Assembly (NCBI GenBank): GCA_009930125.1
Contig: RZYZ01000049.1
Span: 1-11,937 of the forward strand
From: Clostridia bacterium
GTDB lineage: Bacteria > Bacillota > Clostridia > Clostridiales > Clostridiaceae
DNA length: 11,937 bases
Direction of reading: 5' to 3'
Positions 6,793 through 11,937 of this stretch are shown here, one piece after another. The translations under genes were made by a program, and so were the position numbers. Numbering within the stretch: position 1 is the first letter of the stretch; each line of letters starts with the position of its first letter. The notes under the pieces are model-generated. The model ran no database searches. It saw nothing but the letters and a program-made list of their open reading frames with translations, and was not told the DNA's origin.

Positions 6793-8124
6793 ATGAACGA
6801 TTTAACAGCTAATCTGGAGCAGAGTCTACCTGACATACTATTCGGTATACTTTTTCTCGTCATTGCCATCATCGCAGGTTATATAGTGAAAAACCTCATT
6901 GTGAAAGGTGCAAAGGCATTGAAGCTGGATCAGAAATTCGGCGACAGTGCGAAAGAAGCAAACAGCATTCCTGAACTTCTTGGTAAACTCGGATTTATCT
7001 TAACGGTTCTTTTCTTCTTACCAGGAATCTTCGACCGGTTCGGACTGAACAACATTTCAGCACCGCTGACCGGTATGCTTGGAACCTTCCTGGGCTATAT
7101 TCCAAGACTCATCGGTGCAGCCCTTCTGCTGTTCTTAGGATTTGTCATCGCTAAGATTGTACAGCAGCTGACCATGGGGTTCCTGGAAAGAGTGAAAGTG
7201 GACAAGCTGAAAGACAAAATGGGTCTCACCGATCCGAACGCGCCGGATGAGCCTTCAAAAAACACTCTATCCTTTGCGGATCTGGGCGGAAAAGTACTCT
7301 ACGTCATCGTGCTGATACCATTTATCATCGCAGCACTGGAAGTGCTGAATATCGATGCCATCACAGACCCTGCTGTGACCATGCTGACCAGCATCACTAG
7401 CATCATCCCTCAGATACTGGCTGCCGGTATTCTCATCCTCATCGGAATCTTCATCGCCAAGCTGGTTGGCGATCTTGTTGAAAACATCATCGACGGATTC
7501 GGCATATCCGACAAAGTCGCCGATGTCATGGACGAGCCACGAGCCACCGGATTTGACCTTGGAAGAGTCGTCGGCATCGTCGTCAAGGCACTGATCATCC
7601 TGTTCTTCACCGTTCAGGCATTTGATCTCATCGGCCTTACCATCTTCCAGACCATCGGTGGAGCAGTCATTGCCTATCTGCCAATGATCTTAAGCGCACT
7701 GCTTATTCTTCTAGGTGGATATGTGCTGGGTTCTGTGGCCAAGAGATTCATCGTGGACACTCTGCCACAGGCAAGGTTCGCAGCCATGATCATCAAAGGC
7801 GTGATCATCACCATCGCAGCCCTCATGGCACTTTCACACCTGGGCATTGGTGCACTGTTTGTGGAAACCCTGTTCATCGCCATCATCGTGGCCTCAGCTG
7901 TGGCATTTGCCATCGCATTCGGTATCGGTGGTAGAGATTTCGCAAGAAACACCCTGCAGAAACTGGAGAAGAACATGGAAGAGAGCAAGGGCAGCATGAA
8001 GGAAATCCAGAAGAAACTGGAAGCGGAAGACAGACTGAAAGAAGCAGAGCAGAAAGCCAGGATGGACGAAGTGAGAAGGGATGGACCCGTCATCACAGAA
8101 GTGCATCACGACGAAGAGAAATAA
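6793..8124 (+). CDS. Membrane protein with 'conserved TM helix' repeats, mechanosensitive-channel-like
   Basis: This 443-residue integral membrane protein contains repeated segments of the 'conserved TM helix' type: LPDILFGILFLVIAIIAGYIVKN at 12-34, LIGAALLLFLGFVIAKIVQQ at 106-125, IIPQILAAGILILIGIFIAKLV at 204-225 and YLPMILSALLILLGGYVLGSVA at 295-316. Further hydrophobic helices lie at about 64-80, 167-185, 259-280, 333-350 and 357-378. The AFAIAFGIGGRDFARN stretch at 371-386 resembles the pore-helix end of MscS-like proteins. The tail (387-443) is charged, probably coiled-coil, and cytoplasmic. A role in membrane-tension or osmotic response is inferred from the family; the typical MscS beta domain is not evident. 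The start is the ATG 7 bases after AAGGAGTG, rather than an ATG 14 codons upstream that has no ribosome site. It is monocistronic, ending in a terminator. Confidence 0.85.
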   Translation: MNDLTANLEQSLPDILFGILFLVIAIIAGYIVKNLIVKGAKALKLDQKFGDSAKEANSIPELLGKLGFILTVLFFLPGIFDRFGLNNISAPLTGMLGTFLGYIPRLIGAALLLFLGFVIAKIVQQLTMGFLERVKVDKLKDKMGLTDPNAPDEPSKNTLSFADLGGKVLYVIVLIPFIIAALEVLNIDAITDPAVTMLTSITSIIPQILAAGILILIGIFIAKLVGDLVENIIDGFGISDKVADVMDEPRATGFDLGRVVGIVVKALIILFFTVQAFDLIGLTIFQTIGGAVIAYLPMILSALLILLGGYVLGSVAKRFIVDTLPQARFAAMIIKGVIITIAALMALSHLGIGALFVETLFIAIIVASAVAFAIAFGIGGRDFARNTLQKLEKNMEESKGSMKEIQKKLEAEDRLKEAEQKARMDEVRRDGPVITEVHHDEEK

Positions 8125-8172
8125 CTTTCACCCATAAGGAGTAAGTTCCCCCTTTCTTCTTGGATATAAAAG

Positions 8173-8212
8173 TGACCACCAGAGATGAAAATCCCTGGTG
8201 GTCATCTTTTTC
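8173..8212. terminator. Bidirectional rho-independent terminator
   Basis: TGACCACCAG (8173-8182) and CTGGTGGTCA (8195-8204) form a perfect 10-bp stem around a 12-base loop. TCTTTTTC follows on the plus strand. On the minus strand the stem is followed by CTTTTATA. It therefore serves the convergent channel-like and DUF4825 genes. Confidence 0.9.
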
Positions 8213-8280
8213 AGGCTGAAACCATAATACTTTTGGAGGTTTGTGCCCTTTTCAGTCTCTCCCCCTGCAGAGGATCCGGA

Positions 8281-9231
8281 TCACTCCGAAAAGAGATCCT
8301 CATGATCCAGGATGTCCTCGAGATCGCCATACTTTTCTGTGAGCTGCTCTCTTGTAAATGTGGCAGACCCTTCATAGTCCTCATCGGTCAGTTCCCCAGT
8401 GGATGGAGTCTGTCTTACCTTGAAGGTCACAGCGCCTGCATTGTCAACGAGACAGAAGAGTGCAGCGGCATTTTTCTCCATGTTCTCGTAGACATTATTC
8501 GGAGGATTTTCCGAAGGAAACACAATGGTGCCCGCCATCTCTTCCACCGGTTCATAATAGGCGACAATTCCATAAGGCTCCACTGCTGTCTTCAAGGCCA
8601 GATATCTCTGCACATAGCCGCTACCAGGTGCAGGAAGCTTTGAAAGAATCTCTCCCACCTTACCGTGGTTCCCCACATAAGGCGTTTCCAGCTCCTTCAG
8701 CTCCTCCACAGAAAAGTGCTGAAGATCCACGTGGATGCGGACTGCGTAATCCGCTTTTCCCTGCTGCCCGAAATCCATGACAAGCGCATACACATACTCC
8801 CCCGAATCCTCTTCCAGATGGAGCACCAGCGTGTCTCCATTGATGCTGTAGGTGGCATCCTTTACTTTCTCCGTGCTTCCTTCTTCATAGACTTCGAAGG
8901 ACATCACATCCAGAGGCAGATATCCCTCTTCATCTGATAGGCTCATATAGACCTTCTGTCCCTTGCTGGCCTCCAGCGTGCTTAATTCTCCATAGGTCAG
9001 AAGAGCGGGATGGTCCGCATCGGCTACAATGCTCCGGTCTCCACTTGTCCATTCATAGGTGCCCAAGAGCGCTTCTTTTCTGACCTCATCATTCATCAGC
9101 ACATGGAGCACAGGAGGCCGGATCTCCTCCTGGGAGCGGTCCAGAATGGCGAACAGGACAAAGCTGAAAAGAAGCAGGGTCAGGATGCCCATGAAGATGT
9201 TTCTGCCGCTTTTTCTCTTTATTTCAGTCAT
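8281..9231 (-). CDS. Membrane-anchored DUF4825-containing protein
   Basis: This 316-residue protein has a short basic N-terminus, one transmembrane helix (about 12-30) and a large extracytoplasmic part. Residues about 178-232 match the DUF4825 core: ELETPYVGNHGKVGEILSKL followed by LALKTAVEPYGIVAYYEP. Residues about 50-168 form a separate beta-rich domain with GTYEW at 58-62 and a PALLTYG-type segment, reminiscent of domains found in Firmicutes sensor or regulator ectodomains. Its function is unknown. In other Firmicutes DUF4825 occurs in membrane-tethered proteins, some linked to envelope-stress or peptidase-type regulators (recalled, not checked). There is no lipobox and no catalytic motif. 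The start is fixed by AAGGAG 7 bases upstream of the ATG. It is transcribed alone or with the acetyltransferase remnant 123 bases upstream; no terminator separates them. Confidence 0.75.
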   Translation of the reverse strand: MTEIKRKSGRNIFMGILTLLLFSFVLFAILDRSQEEIRPPVLHVLMNDEVRKEALLGTYEWTSGDRSIVADADHPALLTYGELSTLEASKGQKVYMSLSDEEGYLPLDVMSFEVYEEGSTEKVKDATYSINGDTLVLHLEEDSGEYVYALVMDFGQQGKADYAVRIHVDLQHFSVEELKELETPYVGNHGKVGEILSKLPAPGSGYVQRYLALKTAVEPYGIVAYYEPVEEMAGTIVFPSENPPNNVYENMEKNAAALFCLVDNAGAVTFKVRQTPSTGELTDEDYEGSATFTREQLTEKYGDLEDILDHEDLFSE

Positions 9232-9354
9232 GATCGTTCTCCTTCTAAAAAAGATAGTGTTATTCTATTTTCACTTTATCTCTTGGAGCTTAAATCGATA
9301 CTTTATCCACACTTATTTTTTCTTTAAGATTACATGAATATAATCCTCTGATTC

Positions 9355-9836
9355 CTACAGGATTCTGAAATACTGATTGATGCCATGCCAGCTTCCGAGT
9401 TTATAGCCTACCTGGGGAAGATGACCGGCATAGGTGACCCCATGGCGGTGAAGGCTCTACTGCTGGCTTCATTTTCTGATGTGACCACAGCCACAGCGGT
9501 CTTCATATCTTTCTCCTTCAGTCTTTTCAGAAGCTCCTTCATCAGAGCCCCTCCATACCCCTTCATCAGCTGATCCTTATGGACATAGACAGGTACTTCT
9601 ACGGTCCTCTCATAGGCTTTCCGGTCTCTGAAGCGGCTGCCGTAGGCATAGCCTTTGATATGGCCCTCCTTCTCCAGAACCAGAAAAGCATACTTTTCTC
9701 CATGCGCACTGATTCTTTCTTCCATCACTGCCATTTCCAGCACATCATATTCAAAGGAAATGGCTGTGTTTTCCACATAGTGGGCGTAGATTCCTAGAAT
9801 CTCTCTTACGTCACCAGTTTTCGCTTCTCTGATCAT
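9355..9836 (-). pseudogene. GNAT N-acetyltransferase (phosphinothricin acetyltransferase-like) with C-terminal frameshift
   Basis: The protein starts MIREAKTGDVREILGIYAHYVENTAISFEY, the usual opening of Pat/YwnH-type acetyltransferases that acetylate amino groups with acetyl-CoA. The acetyl-CoA loop is degenerate (KDQLMKGYGGALMKELL; family form Q-x-x-G-x-G/A). After VVTSENEASSRAFTAMG, at the position of the conserved 'GF', the frame runs into a premature TAG at 9408-9410. Read one frame over, the next bases give TYAGHLPQVGYKLGSW and on to IL-stop at 9355-9357, the normal ending of the family ('G...VGyKfgrW'). One missing T near 9435-9440 (GGG-TTC-ACC read as GGG-TCA-CC) explains it. The broken form lacks the last 28 or so native residues and is probably inactive, unless the lost base is a sequencing error. 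The start ATG (9834-9836) follows AGAAGGA; an in-frame GTG 6 codons earlier is less likely. Confidence 0.85.
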
Positions 9837-9874
9837 TGTTCCTTCTCCCTTCACCTTTGTTCTTCCTCCCTTCC

Positions 9875-9880
9875 ATTATA
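9875..9880 (-). promoter_or_regulatory. Possible -10 box for the acetyltransferase
   Basis: A perfect TATAAT on the minus strand lies 38 bases upstream of the acetyltransferase ATG. No convincing -35 hexamer sits at the right distance, so the call is weak. Confidence 0.35.
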
Positions 9881-9997
9881 TGCCTTATGAGTCTCAAAGA
9901 AAGCGGAAAGTTTCATTATGAATCCGTTCCTCAGAAGCAAGAAACATTGTGTGAAATACATTTCTTTCCTTCTTTGGTGTAAAATCCCTTTTCTCTA

Positions 9998-10006
9998 TGC
10001 TAAAAT
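9998..10006 (+). promoter_or_regulatory. Extended -10 promoter of the Fe-S/GNAT operon
   Basis: TGCTAAAAT is an extended -10 element (TGn plus TAAAAT). A poor -35 (TGTAAA, 9978-9983) lies 17 bases upstream. Transcription would start about 34 bases before the ATG at 10047. The promoter faces away from the frameshifted acetyltransferase gene. Confidence 0.5.
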
Positions 10007-10046
10007 GAAACTATTCATACTAGTGCACCAAGGAAGGTATATTTTC

Positions 10047-10331
10047 ATGACCGAAAAGGAACTGCTTGCCAAAGGATATCGAAAATACTATGGAACCGAG
10101 ATGGATGTCTATTTCAGACTAGATCTATGCATCCATTCCGCAGTCTGCGTCAAAGGAAACCGCAGTGTCTTCAATGTGAGAAAGAGGCCCTGGATCCTCC
10201 CGGATGGAGAACCTGAAAAGGAGAACCTCATGGAACTGATCCATCGCTGCCCCAGTGGTGCGCTGCAGTATATTGTTCATAATGAAATACGAGGAGGCAA
10301 TGGAAATGAGAGTGGAACACGAAGAGAATAG
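10047..10331 (+). CDS. yjdI: YjdI-like divergent 4Fe-4S mono-cluster (Fer4_19) protein
   Basis: This small cytoplasmic protein of 94 residues matches E. coli YjdI along most of its length: GYRKYYGTEMDVYF, CIHSAVCVKGN, VFNVRKRPWILPD and RCPSGALQYI. The family (Fer4_19) is predicted to bind one iron-sulfur cluster. Only three cysteines are present (Cys28, Cys34, Cys68), so a fourth ligand such as His30 may take part; this is inference. It may carry electrons, but no partner is known. The open frame extends 43 codons further upstream, but that stretch contains the promoter and is rich in non-coding-looking codons. The chosen ATG follows AAGGAAGG by 9 bases. The last 26 bases overlap the next gene. 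The tail after IVHNE (about 80-94) is not conserved and mainly carries the next gene's ribosome site. Confidence 0.87.
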   Translation: MTEKELLAKGYRKYYGTEMDVYFRLDLCIHSAVCVKGNRSVFNVRKRPWILPDGEPEKENLMELIHRCPSGALQYIVHNEIRGGNGNESGTRRE

Positions 10332-10581
10332 AATCTATCTGTTGAATGAGGAAGACATCGAAGCCGGTGAGATCCTCTTTGACAATGTAGGTGAGGACAT
10401 CCTGGTGGTCAATCATACCTATGTCCATGACGGATTCAGTGGTCAGGGTGTAGGCAAGAAGCTCATCACCGCAGTGGTGGAGAGGGCAAGAAAGGAAAAC
10501 AGGAAAATCAGACCTGTCTGTGAATTCGCTCAGGCGATTCTCACTAAGAATGAAGACTATCATGACGTGCTGGAAAAATAG
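10306..10581 (+). CDS. yjdJ: YjdJ-like mini-GNAT N-acetyltransferase
   Basis: The 91-residue protein belongs to the short GNAT group (Acetyltransf_CG type), which keeps little more than the acetyl-CoA-binding core. The core is NHTYVHDGFSGQGVGKKLI at about 36-54, with the loop GFSGQGVGKKL. The end, PVCEFAQAILTKNEDYHDVL, matches the family's usual 'P.C.fa...i.....y.d.l' ending. The substrate is unknown. It overlaps the Fe-S gene by 26 bases, as in the E. coli neighbours yjdI-yjdJ, so a functional link of the pair is likely. The start ATG at 10306-10308 lies 8 bases after GAGGAGG. An ATG two codons earlier is only 2 bases from that site, and frames further upstream lack a site. A strong terminator follows within 12 bases. 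Confidence 0.87.
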   Translation: MRVEHEENRIYLLNEEDIEAGEILFDNVGEDILVVNHTYVHDGFSGQGVGKKLITAVVERARKENRKIRPVCEFAQAILTKNEDYHDVLEK

Positions 10582-10592
10582 GGAAACCATAA

Positions 10593-10640
10593 AGAGGCTG
10601 GAAACCGAAGTGACATTTCGGTTTCCAGCCTCTATTTTTT
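10593..10640. terminator. Strong rho-independent terminator
   Basis: AGAGGCTGGAAACCGAA (10593-10609) pairs perfectly over 17 bp with 10617-10633 around a 7-base loop, and is followed by ATTTTTTC. It ends the yjdI-yjdJ-like operon. On the minus strand it lies just after the oxidoreductase stop codon, followed only by CTTTATGG, so it probably also ends that convergent gene less efficiently. Confidence 0.93.
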
Positions 10641-10655
10641 CTTCCGTTTCATTTT

Positions 10656-11937
10656 CTACTTCTTCTCTGATTTCTTCTTCAGAAGTCTGTATCTTGTATA
10701 AGTCTTATGACCTCCGGAGAGGTTGTAGACTTCCTTCAGTCCACGATTCAGAAGAATGTTCTGCACGGCATTGCCAGTGGTTCCCTTATTGCAGTAGGTG
10801 ATGATGATGGTGTCTTTATCCAGGTCCTTCATCTTCTCTCTGATGACCGCATGAGGCAGATTTTCCGCTTGGTCCACATGGGATGCATTAAACTGCTTCT
10901 CCACTCTCGTATCAATGATTCTGACTTTCTTCCCCGATGCCATGAGTTCATCCAGCTTGTCACTGTTCATAAGCGGCCGCTTCCCGAAGATGGCATTTTC
11001 CTGGATCATGCCTGTGTACATGACCGGATCTTTTGTGGTGGAGAACGGTGGGGCATAGGCGAGATCCAGATGCACAAGATCCTGCACCTTGGCGCCGAAG
11101 GTGATCAGTGAAACAAACACATCGATTCGCTTGTCCACCCCTTCCGGACCTACAATCTGAACACCCAGCAGTCTTCCATCCTTTCTGTCTGCCACGGATT
11201 TTATGGTCATTTCCTTTCCGCCCATATATGCCGGACGATCCGGCTTGATGTTGTGACTTACGGAGATGTCATATCCTTCCTTGAGCGCTTCTCTTTCGGC
11301 GAGTCCCGTCTGGGCTACGGTGAGATCAAAGACCTTGTAGATTCCTGTGCCCAGAACGCCTCTGAACTCAAGGCTTCCTCCCGTGATGTTGTTTCCGGCG
11401 ATTCTTCCGGTCTTGTTGGCTGTGGAACCCAGGGGTCTGTAGACCGGTTTTCCGGTGACAACATGATACTGCTCGATGCAGTCTCCTGCAGCGTAGATCC
11501 CTTCCTGGGAGGTTTCCATGAAGGTGTTGACCCTTATGGCCCCCGTCTCTCCCAAGAGAATTCCAGCTTCCTCTGCCAGCTTTACATTGGGCTTTACCCC
11601 AGTAGCCAGAATCACAAGATCCGCATCCAGTCTTTTCTCATCGGACAGAAAGACGTTTCTTTCAGAAATCTCCCTGGCTGAGGTACCCGTGATGACTCTG
11701 ACTCCTTTCTTTTCCAGATGCTCCTCCACCTGAATGGCCATATCCGGATCCAGTCCCGGAGAAACCTGGGGGAGCAGCTCCACCATGGTCACTTCCATAC
11801 CGAGGCCTTTCAGGTTCTCCGCCATTTCAAGGCCGATGAACCCGGTACCCACAATCACCGCTTTCTTTGGTGATCGGTTATTGATGTACGCTTTGATCTT
11901 ATACATGTCATTGATGTTTCTCAAAGTGAATACATGC
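10656..11937 (-). CDS. CoA-disulfide reductase / rhodanese fusion (FAD-dependent), N-terminus outside window
   Basis: This flavoprotein of the pyridine nucleotide-disulfide reductase family carries a C-terminal rhodanese domain. The frame is open to the window edge; the first residues seen are HVFTLRNIND, the usual lead-in to the NAD(P)-binding domain, so roughly the first 130 residues (FAD GxGxxG and the active-site Cys) lie outside. Visible parts, numbered from the Leu codon at 11922-11924: NAD(P) motif GTGFIG at 26-31, ATG at 107-109, second FAD motif GIYAAGDC at 142-149, dimerisation-domain segment LAYAPPFSTTKDPV at 288-301 typical of CoA-disulfide reductases and NADH oxidases, and rhodanese at about 321-415 with catalytic loop CNKGTTG (Cys378). 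Family members reduce CoA disulfide or CoA persulfides using NAD(P)H; the rhodanese Cys can carry a sulfane sulfur. The basic tail ends KKKSEKK. No downstream gene on this strand follows within the window's convergent terminator. Confidence 0.9.
   Translation of the reverse strand, partial: HVFTLRNINDMYKIKAYINNRSPKKAVIVGTGFIGLEMAENLKGLGMEVTMVELLPQVSPGLDPDMAIQVEEHLEKKGVRVITGTSAREISERNVFLSDEKRLDADLVILATGVKPNVKLAEEAGILLGETGAIRVNTFMETSQEGIYAAGDCIEQYHVVTGKPVYRPLGSTANKTGRIAGNNITGGSLEFRGVLGTGIYKVFDLTVAQTGLAEREALKEGYDISVSHNIKPDRPAYMGGKEMTIKSVADRKDGRLLGVQIVGPEGVDKRIDVFVSLITFGAKVQDLVHLDLAYAPPFSTTKDPVMYTGMIQENAIFGKRPLMNSDKLDELMASGKKVRIIDTRVEKQFNASHVDQAENLPHAVIREKMKDLDKDTIIITYCNKGTTGNAVQNILLNRGLKEVYNLSGGHKTYTRYRLLKKKSEKK

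Noticed and set aside
7674..8109. Minus-strand open frames (7674-8096, 7894-8109) under the channel-like gene
   Set aside because: They are Ser/Met-rich antisense translations of membrane-helix codons, with no ribosome site.
9303..9311. Perfect DnaA-box sequence TTATCCACA between the DUF4825 gene and the acetyltransferase
   Set aside because: It is a single isolated copy with no AT-rich unwinding repeats, no further boxes and no dnaA/dnaN nearby. One 9-mer match in 12 kb is not rare enough to call an origin or control site.
9918..10046. N-terminal extension (43 codons) of the Fe-S protein frame
   Set aside because: It contains the predicted promoter. Family members start near the chosen ATG, which has the ribosome site.
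10228..10590. Minus-strand open frame of 120 codons opposite the yjdJ-like gene
   Set aside because: It is antisense to a gene with a family match, a good ribosome site and a conserved neighbour, and would begin inside the terminator region.
11253..11681. Plus-strand frame of 142 codons opposite the oxidoreductase
   Set aside because: It is antisense to conserved FAD/NAD motifs and has no supporting start signals.

Overview
The window looks like a chromosomal segment of a Bacillota (Firmicutes) bacterium. Shine-Dalgarno sites are strong (AAGGAGG type), genes are small and closely packed, and a rhodanese-fused CoA-disulfide reductase and an intracellular GH13 amylase sit beside a Firmicutes-style ABC exporter. 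No rRNA, tRNA or CRISPR array is visible, and the species cannot be named from this sequence.

Layout. Positions 1-610 hold the decayed 3' end of an IS4-family insertion sequence: a transposase C-terminus, two hairpins and a likely terminal repeat. From about 436 to 2626 the DNA is very AT-rich (hand count 15 G+C of 60 at 2221-2280, against 31 of 60 at 3541-3600 in the amylase). This block carries a two-gene minus-strand unit: a secreted Amidase_6-type cysteine hydrolase followed 3 bases later by a small lipoprotein. It looks acquired by transfer. From 2627 to 6440, on the minus strand, lie a cytoplasmic alpha-amylase with its own promoter and, upstream of it, a translationally coupled ABC ATPase/permease pair. 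The ABC promoter is covered by a 29-bp near-perfect palindrome, the best regulatory signal here. On the plus strand, 6793-8124 encodes a membrane protein with repeated 'conserved TM helix' segments (mechanosensitive-channel-like), closed by a bidirectional terminator shared with the convergent DUF4825 membrane-anchored protein (8281-9231).

Next comes a GNAT acetyltransferase (9355-9836, minus) whose C-terminus is broken by a one-base frameshift; the missing end is fully readable in the neighbouring frame. Divergent from it is a small two-gene operon that matches E. coli yjdI-yjdJ: a divergent Fe-S (Fer4_19) protein overlapping a mini-GNAT protein, ended by a very strong terminator. The right edge holds the C-terminal three quarters of a CoA-disulfide reductase/rhodanese fusion that runs off the window.

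Apart from the transferred block, the genes are mostly housekeeping or envelope functions: glycan breakdown, export, osmotic or membrane stress, and thiol/redox. The items most worth a second look are the AT-rich amidase-lipoprotein island, the operator over the ABC promoter, and the frameshifted acetyltransferase. Several starts were moved inward from the longest open frame because a good ribosome site fits the inner start (amylase, both ABC genes, the channel-like protein, both GNATs and the Fe-S protein).
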